Assembly: GCA_964431365.1 (NCBI GenBank)
Contig: CAYSJJ010000011.1
Location: 7,549-71,548 of the forward strand
Direction of reading: 5' to 3'
Source: Geomobilibacter sp964431365
GTDB lineage: Bacteria > Desulfobacterota > Desulfuromonadia > Geobacterales > DSM-12255
DNA: 64,000 nucleotides
The stretch's first letter is position 1, and the number at the start of each line of letters is the position of its first letter. The position numbers were made by a program, and so were the translations under genes. The notes below the pieces were generated by a model that searched no databases, was not told the origin of the DNA, and saw nothing but the letters and a program-made list of their open reading frames with translations. Of the stretch, positions 16,646-25,862 are shown one piece after another.

Positions 16646-18118
16646 TCAGTTGTAGGCGCTCTCCGAATGCTGGGTCTGGTCGAGGCCCATGATTTCGTCT
16701 TCCTTCTCCACCCGCAGACCGATGGTCTTGTCGAGGATGAAGGCGAGGATCAGGGTGACGATGACGGCGTAGGCACCGGCTGCACCGACGGCGATGAGCT
16801 GGGTCACGAACTGCTTCACGTCACCGGCCAACAGCCCCTTGGCGCCGACGGTGGCGAAGACGCCGGTCAGGATCGCGCCGAAGGTCCCGCCGATCCCGTG
16901 GACGCCGAAGGCATCGAGGGAGTCGTCATACTTCAGCTTGGCCTTCATGAGAACGCCGAGGTAACAGACGACACCGGCGGCGAGTCCCATGATGATGGCG
17001 GCGCCGGGCTGGACAAAGCCGGCCGCCGGAGTGATGACGACCAGGCCGGCCACGACGCCTGAACCGAAGCCTAGCGCCGAGGGCTTGCCGGAGTGGATCC
17101 ACTCGGCGACCATCCAGGAGAGACCGCCGGCTGCCGGGGCGATGGTGGTGGTGGCGAAGGCGAGACCGGCGAGACCTCCGGCCGCGTCGGAGCAGTTCAC
17201 GCCGACAATTGCCGAGCCGGCGTTGAAGCCGAACCAGCCGAACCAGAGCATCCCTACCCCCAGCATGGTCAGTGGCAGGCTGTGGGGAGCCATCCGCTCC
17301 TGCGGGAAGCCGTGCCGTTTGCCGAGGAACGCCAGGAAGGCCAGGGCGGAGATACCGGAAGAGAGGTGAACGACGGTGCCGCCGGCAAAATCCAGCGCCC
17401 CTTTCTTGAAGAGCCAGCCGTCGGTCATCCAGACCCAGTGGGCCAGCGGATCATAGACCAGGGTGGTCCAGAGGAGGACGAAGATGCAGTAGGCGGAGAA
17501 CTTCACCCGCTCGGCCATGGCACCGGAGATGAGGGCCACGGTGATCATGGCGAACATCGCCTGGTACATGGCGAAGACGTATTCGGGGATGGCGCCCGGC
17601 TCGGTCGTGACGTTCTGGAACAGGGCGTATATCGGGGCACCGTCCTTGAAGGAGATCAGGCCGTTCAGGAGCACTTTGCTGAAGTTGCCGATGAGGCCGC
17701 CGCCGGCGTCGGGGCCGAACGAGAGCGAGTAGCCGATGACCGCCCACTGCACCCCGACGATCCCCATGGCCACGAAGGAGTGCATCATGGTGGAGAGGAC
17801 GTTCTTCTGCCGGACCATGCCGCCGTAGAAGAAGGCGAGGCCCGGAATCATGAAGAGGACCAGGGCGCTGGAGACCAGCATCCAGGCGGTATCGCCGGTA
17901 TTGAGCACCGGATCGACGTTCTTCGGCTTGGCTGCTTCTGTCGGTGCGGCCGCAGGCGCCGCTGCAGGTGCAGCCTCCGCCTTCTTGGCGGAAGAAACGG
18001 CGGCCTGGGCCGAAGCTGCCGGCGCAGGGGCCTTGACCTCTTCCGCAGACACCGCCAGTGGTGCGAGTAGCAGTGCCGAAGCCATGAGCAGCTTGACAAG
18101 TGAGACTTTGTATTTCAT
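16646..18118 (-). CDS. amtB: Ammonium transporter AmtB with N-terminal signal and Ala/Pro-rich linker
   Basis: 490 residues from the ATG at 18118, with GGAGGT 6 bases upstream. A cleavable signal (about 1-27, ending AVSAEE) precedes an unusual 45-residue Ala/Lys/Pro-rich periplasmic linker. The transporter core of eleven membrane helices begins near residue 75. Core signatures are visible: DTAWML, FYGGMVR, FAGGTVVHLSSG, and the conserved pore-region HGIGGTFG and NPADAxx-like segments. It conducts ammonium/ammonia and is blocked by GlnK when nitrogen is plentiful. It forms an operon with glnK, 76 bases upstream. Confidence 0.95.
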   Translation of the reverse strand: MKYKVSLVKLLMASALLLAPLAVSAEEVKAPAPAASAQAAVSSAKKAEAAPAAAPAAAPTEAAKPKNVDPVLNTGDTAWMLVSSALVLFMIPGLAFFYGGMVRQKNVLSTMMHSFVAMGIVGVQWAVIGYSLSFGPDAGGGLIGNFSKVLLNGLISFKDGAPIYALFQNVTTEPGAIPEYVFAMYQAMFAMITVALISGAMAERVKFSAYCIFVLLWTTLVYDPLAHWVWMTDGWLFKKGALDFAGGTVVHLSSGISALAFLAFLGKRHGFPQERMAPHSLPLTMLGVGMLWFGWFGFNAGSAIVGVNCSDAAGGLAGLAFATTTIAPAAGGLSWMVAEWIHSGKPSALGFGSGVVAGLVVITPAAGFVQPGAAIIMGLAAGVVCYLGVLMKAKLKYDDSLDAFGVHGIGGTFGAILTGVFATVGAKGLLAGDVKQFVTQLIAVGAAGAYAVIVTLILAFILDKTIGLRVEKEDEIMGLDQTQHSESAYN

Positions 18119-18194
18119 GACCAACCTCCGTAAAAATCTGGCTCTATGTTATCTTCAGGGTTCACGGCCGAAAAATCGGATACCTATACCAAAA

Positions 18195-18533
18195 CTATAT
18201 CGCATCGTCCCCTTTTTCACCGGTCCGGATTCTCAGCGCCTCCTCCAGCGGGATGATGAAAATCTTGCCGTCGCCGATGCGCCCGGTCTTGGCGGTGGAC
18301 TCGATGGTTTCGACCACCTTGGTCACCAGCTCGTCGGCCACGGCAATCTCCAGCTTGACCTTGGGGATGAAATCCACCACGTATTCCGCGCCGCGGTACA
18401 GCTCGGTATGGCCTTTCTGCCTGCCAAACCCTTTCACCTCGCTCACCGTGATCCCCTCGATGCCGATCTCATTCAAGGCTTCCTTGACTTCGTCGAGCTT
18501 GAACGGTTTTATGATCGCTTCTATCAGTTTCAT
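18195..18533 (-). CDS. glnK: PII nitrogen-regulatory protein GlnK
   Basis: 112 residues, exact family length. The T-loop has the uridylylation Tyr51 in YRGAEYVVDF. The B- and C-loop signatures TGRIGDGKIF and the C-terminal RTGEKGDDAI are intact. As a trimer it binds ATP/ADP and 2-oxoglutarate and docks onto AmtB, encoded next. Good ribosome site (AGGAGG). A terminator-like hairpin separates it from the upstream envelope gene, so it may be expressed by partial read-through from the sigma-54 promoter at 19.6 kb. Confidence 0.96.
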   Translation of the reverse strand: MKLIEAIIKPFKLDEVKEALNEIGIEGITVSEVKGFGRQKGHTELYRGAEYVVDFIPKVKLEIAVADELVTKVVETIESTAKTGRIGDGKIFIIPLEEALRIRTGEKGDDAI

Positions 18534-18573
18534 GCCCGTCTCCTCCTTTACCCGTCTGTTTGTGCCGCTCCTG

Positions 18574-18604
18574 AAAAAACCGGGGGCCGGGTGGCCAGCC
18601 CCCC
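18574..18604 (-). terminator. Terminator-like hairpin between the envelope gene and glnK
   Basis: On the minus strand a GC-rich stem (GGGGGCT paired with GGCCCCC around GGCCACCC) is followed by six T at 18574-18579. It lies 20 bases after the upstream gene and would reduce, not necessarily abolish, expression of glnK-amtB from the upstream promoter. Confidence 0.75.
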
Positions 18605-18624
18605 ATCACATAAAGGAGGCGCTG

Positions 18625-19425
18625 CTAAGGAAAGTTGATGTCCAGCTGGGTGGTGAAGGTGTTGTTGCCGGCCAGGGTCTTCTCCTTATAGATGTCATAG
18701 GCGAAGATCACCGAGACGTTCTTGGCGAACGCCCAGGAGAAGCCAACATTCGTGGCGCTGTTCACGTTGTGGCCGCTCATGTAGTCGACCGCCAGCCAGA
18801 GCTTGTCGGAGATCTCGCTCATGGTTCGGTCCCAGGAGAGGAGGAGGCCGTCGTTGTCAGGATTGCCGCTGGTATTGATCAGAGCCCTCTTGGCGCCGCG
18901 ATAGTAGCCGGCGGAGATCCTTCCCAGGGAGGGAACCGGACCGATGGCAGGGAGGGTCTTGGCTGCGAGGGCATAGACGATGTTCTGACCGGAAACGACT
19001 CCCGGTGCGATACCTGCATCCTGGGTCGGACCGGCGTTGTAGATGCCGACGGCCAGGGCCGGGGAGAACTTGAACATCGAATCTTCCGGGGTGCCGAGCT
19101 TGGCATTGAAGCTGAACGGATGATTGTCGTTCGGATCGTTGGCAATGACCAGGTAGTCGAAGCCGATTTCGGCCTGAATCTTTTCGAACGGGAGGATGCC
19201 GACGGTCGGGCCGATGTCCAGGACATTGGCATCCCTGGTGGCCGTGGTGGCCTTGGGTGTGCCCGATGCCCTGAAGTAGTTGTCGACATTCAGATGGCCG
19301 ACCGCGAACGGCTGGATATCCGTCGAGGGGATCCAGATCTGGGTGGAGGGGGTTGCCAGGGCGGCCCCGGCTGCTGCCAGGGTAGTGGTTACTGCGAGTG
19401 CGGTCGTTGCAATCAACTTTTTCAT
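18625..19425 (-). CDS. Putative outer-membrane protein of the nitrogen-control locus
   Basis: 266 residues from the ATG at 19425 with AAGGAGG upstream. A typical Sec signal (residues 1-24, ending ALA-T) is followed by a strand-rich mature part with alternating hydrophobic and polar residues, no cysteine pairs and a phenylalanine near the C-terminus (DINFP), suggesting a beta-barrel or secreted beta-protein. I recognise no named family. It is the first gene after the sigma-54 promoter and ANTAR-type leader, and glnK-amtB follow, so its expression should rise with nitrogen starvation. A role in letting ammonium or small nitrogen compounds through the outer membrane is speculation. Confidence 0.75.
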   Translation of the reverse strand: MKKLIATTALAVTTTLAAAGAALATPSTQIWIPSTDIQPFAVGHLNVDNYFRASGTPKATTATRDANVLDIGPTVGILPFEKIQAEIGFDYLVIANDPNDNHPFSFNAKLGTPEDSMFKFSPALAVGIYNAGPTQDAGIAPGVVSGQNIVYALAAKTLPAIGPVPSLGRISAGYYRGAKRALINTSGNPDNDGLLLSWDRTMSEISDKLWLAVDYMSGHNVNSATNVGFSWAFAKNVSVIFAYDIYKEKTLAGNNTFTTQLDINFP

Positions 19426-19466
19426 TCCAGCCTCCTTGCGTGGGTATGTTTGCCGTAAACGGCAGC

Positions 19467-19557
19467 AAAAAGAAAAAGGCACCAATCACCGTGCGGTGAT
19501 ATGGCGCCTTTGCCATACTGATCGTCGTCATCTGTCCGGGCACGGTCGTTGTGCCCG
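19467..19557 (-). promoter_or_regulatory. ANTAR-type antitermination leader (two hairpins plus competing terminator)
   Basis: Reading the minus strand: hairpin P1 at 19557-19537 (CGGGCAC, loop AACGACC, GTGCCCG), a 19-base linker, hairpin P2 at 19517-19500 (TATGGC, hexaloop AAAGGC, GCCATA), then a terminator whose 5' arm AAAGGCGCCA (19511-19502) reuses the P2 loop and 3' arm, pairs with TGGTGCCTTT and is followed by a T-rich run. Both loops have A at position 1 and G at position 4, the known ANTAR recognition rule. P1's loop is seven rather than six bases. P2 and the terminator cannot form together. The U-run ends 41 bases before the start codon. Confidence 0.8.
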
Positions 19558-19579
19558 TTTTCATTGTCTACCTGCTTTT

Positions 19580-19595
19580 AGCACAGGCCGTGCCA
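19580..19595 (-). promoter_or_regulatory. Sigma-54 promoter of the envelope gene-glnK-amtB locus
   Basis: Minus strand TGGCACGGCCTGTGCT against consensus TGGCACG-N4-TTGCW. GG and GC are 10 bases apart and only one base of the -12 element differs. Transcription from it should start near 19570, about a dozen bases before hairpin P1, which is the expected geometry for a leader RNA. Confidence 0.82.
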
Positions 19596-19662
19596 GCGCA
19601 ACACCAACACAACAGTTACAATAGTATCAACATGTTACAAACAAGTAGTAAATTACAGGCAC

Positions 19663-19692
19663 AAAAAAAGGGCTGGTCTTCAGCACCAGCCC
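19663..19692 (-). terminator. Intrinsic terminator of the ftsH-to-pdxJ run
   Basis: Minus strand GGGCTGGT, 7-base loop, ACCAGCCC followed by seven T. It lies about 40 bases past the pdxJ stop and insulates the nitrogen locus from the long upstream transcription unit. Confidence 0.88.
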
Positions 19693-19729
19693 TTCATATT
19701 GCATATTTTTTAGGCAAAGCACACTTGTC

Positions 19730-20449
19730 TCAGACGAATCTCACCAGTTCCACCATGTCCCGCACCGCCTTGTCCAGCCCGACCAGCACGGCCCGGGAGA
19801 TGATCGAGTGGCCGATGTTGTACTCCTCGATCCCGCGAATGGCGGAAATCAGCTTGATGTTCGTGTAGTTGATGCCATGACCGGCATTGACCCCAAGCCC
19901 CAGCTTCTGAGCCAGTTTGACGGCATTCTCGATCTTGATCAGCTCCTGGTCAACAGCCTTCCACTCCTTTGCCTCGGCAAAGGCGCCGGTATGAATTTCG
20001 ATGTAGTCGGCCCCGGCCTTGGTGGCCGCCTTGATCTGGTCCGGGTCGGGATCGACGAAGAGCGACACCACGATCCCCCCGTTCTGCAGGCTCTCCACCG
20101 CCGCCTTCACCTGATCCATGTTGTAGCGGACGTCAAGCCCCCCCTCGGTGGTCAGTTCCTGCCGCTTTTCCGGCACCAGGGTGCACATGTCCGGCTTCAC
20201 GGTGATGGCCACGCCGACCATCTCGTGGGTGGCGGCCATCTCCAGGTTGAGCCTGGTCTTGACGGTCTGGCGCAGGAGTTTCAGGTCCCGGTCCTGGATA
20301 TGCCGCCGGTCCTCCCGCAGATGGATGGTGATGCCGTCGGCGCCGGCCAGTTCGGCAATGGCGGCAGCCGCCACCGGATCGGGCTCCGCGCCCCCCCTGG
20401 CCTGGCGGACCGTTGCGATGTGGTCGATGTTCACTCCCAGTCGTGCCAT
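19730..20449 (-). CDS. pdxJ: Pyridoxine 5'-phosphate synthase
   Basis: 239 residues, the normal length. It begins MARLGVNIDHIATVRQARGG with the conserved NIDHIATVR motif, and has HLREDRRHI, the DPD segment and GLGVNAGHG. It condenses 3-amino-1-hydroxyacetone phosphate with 1-deoxy-xylulose 5-phosphate to make pyridoxine phosphate. It directly abuts glmM (start codon immediately after the glmM stop) and is the last gene of the run. Confidence 0.96.
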   Translation of the reverse strand: MARLGVNIDHIATVRQARGGAEPDPVAAAAIAELAGADGITIHLREDRRHIQDRDLKLLRQTVKTRLNLEMAATHEMVGVAITVKPDMCTLVPEKRQELTTEGGLDVRYNMDQVKAAVESLQNGGIVVSLFVDPDPDQIKAATKAGADYIEIHTGAFAEAKEWKAVDQELIKIENAVKLAQKLGLGVNAGHGINYTNIKLISAIRGIEEYNIGHSIISRAVLVGLDKAVRDMVELVRFV

Positions 20450-21805
20450 CTACTTCCCTCCAATCGACGTTTCCACCGCCTCGGCAATCTCTTTGGCCCA
20501 GCCGGTAATCTGGTATTTGTCCTGCCCTTCCAGCATGATCCGGAGGAGCGGCTCGGTCCCGGAGTAACGGATCAGGATCCGCCCCTCGTCCCCCAGCTTC
20601 TGTTCCACGTCCCGCACCAGCCCGGCCACTGCCGGAATGGTCATGATATCCTGCTTTTCGGCCACGCGCACGTTCACCAGCACCTGGGGAAGGGGGATCA
20701 TCACCTCGGCCAGTTCGGAAAGGGTCTTTCCCTGCCGCCGGATGATGGCCAGCAGCTGGAGTGCCGACAACATCCCGTCCCCCGTAGTGTTGTGGTCCAG
20801 GAAGATCATGTGGCCCGACTGCTCGCCACCCAGGTTGTATCCCCCCTTGACCATCTCCTCCACCACGTAGCGGTCCCCCACGGCGGTCTTGATCACCTTG
20901 CCGCCCGCCTTGCGCAGGGCGATGTCCAGCCCCATGTTGCTCATAACCGTTGCCACGAGGGTATTCTTCTTGAGCTTTTTCTGCCGGATCAGCTCGGTGG
21001 CGCAGATGGCCATGATCTGGTCGCCGTCCACCGAATTGCCGAATTCATCCACGAAGATCACCCGGTCGGCGTCGCCGTCCAGGGCGATCCCCAGGTCCGC
21101 CCGGTGCTCCTTCACCGCCTCGCTCATTATCTCGGGATGGAGCGAACCGCAGCCGGCGTTGATGTTGGTGCCGTTCGGCTTCACCCCGAGGGGAATTACC
21201 TCGGCCCCCAGTTCGCCGAGGACCGCCGGCGCCACCTTGTAGGCGGCACCGTTGGCGCAGTCCAGCACGATCCGCATCCCGGTCAGGTCCAGATCCTTGG
21301 GAAAGGTGCTCTTGAGAAAGACCACATAGCGGCCGACGGCATCCTCGATCCGGTACGCCTTCCCCACCTCGGTGGCAATGGGGCGGAGCGAGTCGATCTT
21401 CTTTGAGAAGATCAGCTCCTCGATCTTCAACTCCATCTCGTCCGGGAGCTTGAAGCCGTCCTTGAAGAAGAACTTGATCCCGTTGTCCTGGAACGGGTTG
21501 TGGGAGGCGGAGATGACCACCCCGGCATCGGCCCGCATGGAGGAGGTGATATAGGCGATCCCCGGGGTCGGCAAAGGCCCGACCTGCAGGACATCCACCC
21601 CCATGGAGCAGATGCCGGCCACCAGGGCATTTTCGATCATGTAGCCGGAGAGACGGGTATCCTTGCCAATGACGAGCCGGTGACGACGGTTGCCGTCCTT
21701 GAAGATATAGGCGGCTGCCCGGCCTATCTGCATGGCCATCTCGGTGGTCATGGGATAGACGTTGGCCACCCCCCGGACGCCATCGGTTCCAAAGAGCTTT
21801 TTCAT
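20450..21805 (-). CDS. glmM: Phosphoglucosamine mutase
   Basis: 451 residues. The N-terminus MKKLFGTDGVRGVAN is diagnostic. The phosphoserine is Ser101 in ISASHNPFQDNGIK; the metal loop is DGDADRVI; the GGEQSGH and RYSGTEPLLR motifs are present. It converts glucosamine 6-phosphate to the 1-phosphate for peptidoglycan and LPS. It follows cdaA-cdaR, the widely conserved arrangement in which c-di-AMP synthesis and GlmM activity are coupled. Confidence 0.97.
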   Translation of the reverse strand: MKKLFGTDGVRGVANVYPMTTEMAMQIGRAAAYIFKDGNRRHRLVIGKDTRLSGYMIENALVAGICSMGVDVLQVGPLPTPGIAYITSSMRADAGVVISASHNPFQDNGIKFFFKDGFKLPDEMELKIEELIFSKKIDSLRPIATEVGKAYRIEDAVGRYVVFLKSTFPKDLDLTGMRIVLDCANGAAYKVAPAVLGELGAEVIPLGVKPNGTNINAGCGSLHPEIMSEAVKEHRADLGIALDGDADRVIFVDEFGNSVDGDQIMAICATELIRQKKLKKNTLVATVMSNMGLDIALRKAGGKVIKTAVGDRYVVEEMVKGGYNLGGEQSGHMIFLDHNTTGDGMLSALQLLAIIRRQGKTLSELAEVMIPLPQVLVNVRVAEKQDIMTIPAVAGLVRDVEQKLGDEGRILIRYSGTEPLLRIMLEGQDKYQITGWAKEIAEAVETSIGGK

Positions 21806-21806
21806 A

Positions 21807-22208
21807 CTAGTATCTTGTGCCTCCTTTAGTCCGCTTTTGAAACTTCAACTCGATGGTGGCCGGGATAACCCCCTCCACCCTGATGCCCACAGGTACCTGA
21901 ACGCCTTTTTCCGCCCCCACGAACCGTGTCAGCCCTTCACGCACGCCGCCGCACTCCAGCGTAATGACCGGGGAGAGCCCCTGGTAGCGGATGAGCAGGA
22001 TTTTGGGACCGCTGATCCGCACCCGTGCAGAGGGGAGCTGCCCGCCGGCAATGACCAGACCGGCCGGCAGGTTCTCCACCTGGATCCTGGCCGCCAGCTC
22101 CTCCTCGTCCTGCTGCTCCAGGGTCACGAAGAGCCAGATTACCATGGCCATAAGCAGGGAGAGGACCCGGATCAGCCAGATACGGTTGTGGGAAATCGGA
22201 CCGCTCAT
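21807..22208 (-). CDS. cdaR: CdaR/YbbR-domain protein (short form)
   Basis: 133 residues from the ATG at 22208, which overlaps the cdaA stop (ATGA) and has GAGGTGG upstream. One membrane helix (about 13-30) anchors an outward-facing part with a single YbbR-like repeat. The usual Bacillus protein has four repeats, so this is a minimal form, as in many deltaproteobacteria. It is presumed to modulate CdaA at the membrane. It ends 1 base before glmM. Confidence 0.85.
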   Translation of the reverse strand: MSGPISHNRIWLIRVLSLLMAMVIWLFVTLEQQDEEELAARIQVENLPAGLVIAGGQLPSARVRISGPKILLIRYQGLSPVITLECGGVREGLTRFVGAEKGVQVPVGIRVEGVIPATIELKFQKRTKGGTRY

Positions 22209-22978
22209 TGCAGCCACCTCGGCTCGATGAGACGCTTCAGCACCTTGCGCAGCGCCGGCGGATCAAGGTCGCGGGTGATCCGTCCACCGACCACCACCGA
22301 CACGCCGCCGCTCTCCTCGGAGACCACGGCCACCACGGCGTCGGTCAGCTCGGTCAGGCCGATGGCGGCCCGGTGCCGGGTCCCCAGTTCCTTGGCTACC
22401 TCGGGATTCTGGGTCAGCGGCAGGAAGCAGCCGGCCTTGGTCAGCTTCCCGCGCTGGATGATCACCGCACCGTCGTGGATCGGCGAATACGGCAGGAAAA
22501 TGGAGGAGATCAGTTCGCTGGTCACCTTGGCGTCGATCTCGGTGCCGACGGCGATCAGGTTGTCCAGCGACATCTCGCGCTCAAACACGATAAGGGCACC
22601 GATCCGCTTGCCGGCCATCCCCTCCACCGCCACCAGCAGTTCCTCGATGATGGTGTGCGCCTCCCCTTCCTCAGGTTCACGCCGCTTCAGCAGATGGTTT
22701 TTGGTGAATGAGAGAAAGGCACGACGGATGTCGTATTGGAAAGCGACCACCAGGATGACGACCAGAGAGCCGAGGAAATTGTCCAGCAGCCACTTGAGGG
22801 CGCGCAGGTCGCTCAACTGGGCCAGCAGGTAGGCGATGAGCACCACGGGAAGGGTCAGGAGCACGCGGATGGCGGTCGTCTCCTTGAGGTGAATCGCCAG
22901 GCGGTAGACCAGAAACGCCACCAGTGCGATGTCCACAAGATGCGACAACCAGACCGATTTGTGCAGGAACTCGACCAT
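22205..22978 (-). CDS. cdaA: Membrane diadenylate cyclase CdaA
   Basis: 257 residues. Three N-terminal membrane helices (about 14-34, 37-55, 66-83) precede the DAC domain. The catalytic DGA is at 169-171 and RHR at 201-203, both intact, along with GTEIDAKVT. It makes cyclic di-AMP from two ATP. Overlaps cdaR by 4 bases; folP lies 51 bases upstream. Confidence 0.95.
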   Translation of the reverse strand: MVEFLHKSVWLSHLVDIALVAFLVYRLAIHLKETTAIRVLLTLPVVLIAYLLAQLSDLRALKWLLDNFLGSLVVILVVAFQYDIRRAFLSFTKNHLLKRREPEEGEAHTIIEELLVAVEGMAGKRIGALIVFEREMSLDNLIAVGTEIDAKVTSELISSIFLPYSPIHDGAVIIQRGKLTKAGCFLPLTQNPEVAKELGTRHRAAIGLTELTDAVVAVVSEESGGVSVVVGGRITRDLDPPALRKVLKRLIEPRWLQ

Positions 22979-23029
22979 CCGTCATCCACCTGTTCCGTAA
23001 CCGGACCGGGTCGTGGTCGCACGCTGCCG

Positions 23030-23898
23030 CTAGCTCCCCTCCCCGCCCTTCATGATCGCCCAGGTCATATCCACCACGTCCCGCATGGGCTGCACATCAT
23101 GCACCCTGATAATCCGGGCGCCGTTCATCACTGCGGCGGCAACGGTGGCTGCCGTGCCGAAGAGCCGCCCGTCAACCTCCCGGTCGAGCACCTTGCCGAT
23201 GAAGCTCTTCCGGGAGGTACCGACCAGGAGCGGACGACCGGTGCCGCTCAGCTCCGCCAGCCGCCGGAGCAGCTCCAGGTTACCGGCCAGGCTCTTGCCG
23301 AACCCGATGCCCGGATCGACCACGATCCGCTCCCGGCCGATGCCGGCCTCCTCGGCCCGGGCAACCGCCGCGGCCAGGAACTCCGCCACCTCCCCCACCA
23401 GATCGGCGTAAAGGGTATCCTTCTGCATCTCCGTCGGCCGACCCCGGGTATGCATCAGGACCACTCCGGCAGTTGAGGAGGCTACGGTTTCTGCCATATG
23501 GGCGTCGAAGGTGAAGCCGCTGACATCGTTGACGATCTCGGCACCGGCGGCAATGGCCTCCCTGGCCACCACCGACTTGTAGGTATCTATGGAGAGCGGA
23601 ACGGAAACGATCCCGGCCAGTTTCTCCACGATCGGTACGACCCGCTGCAGTTCGTCGTCCGCCGAGACCGGCGACACGTTGGGACGGGTGCTCTCGCCGC
23701 CGATATCGATGATGTCGGCCCCTTCGCCGACCATGGCCACTGCCCGGTCAACAGCCCGCTCCGGGGAGTCGAAGCGGCCGCCGTCGGAAAAGGAATCCGG
23801 AGTGACGTTCAGGATCCCCATGACCAGCGGCCGCCGGTCAAGGTCGTAGCTGCGGGCACCGAAACGCCAGACCTGGCCTGGTGCTACGGCAGACGACA

Positions 23899-23899
<1 letters not shown>
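23030..23899 (-). CDS. folP: Dihydropteroate synthase
   Basis: 289 residues from the ATG at 23899, which shares one base with the ftsH stop (TAATG). A long in-frame upstream extension is just ftsH shadow. Signatures: MGILNVTPDSFSDGG, DIGGESTRP, the NDVSGF strand and PGIGFGKS. It joins p-aminobenzoate to dihydropterin pyrophosphate in folate synthesis. The ftsH-folP-cdaA-cdaR-glmM order is a conserved cluster. Confidence 0.95.
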
Positions 23900-25758
<1,859 letters not shown>

Positions 25759-25775
25759 GGTTACCCCCTCTTAGT

Positions 25776-25793
25776 ATGCCCGCATGCGGGCAT
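25776..25793. repeat. 18-base perfect palindrome upstream of ftsH
   Basis: ATGCCCGCATGCGGGCAT is self-complementary and lies 17 bases upstream of the ftsH start codon, between tilS and ftsH. It could be an operator or a leader hairpin occluding the ribosome site; no T-run follows, so it is not a terminator. Confidence 0.6.
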
Positions 25794-25862
25794 TAACGGC
25801 GTATCGTGTTTAGTGTCGCAAATTTACGGAAAGTTAGCACATCATCCCCGGCTTGACAAGCC

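Noticed and set aside
19500..19557. A cyclic-dinucleotide (GEMM) riboswitch in the same leader
   Set aside because: The conserved GEMM core around the ligand pocket is missing, while the two-hairpin ANTAR rule and competing terminator fit well.
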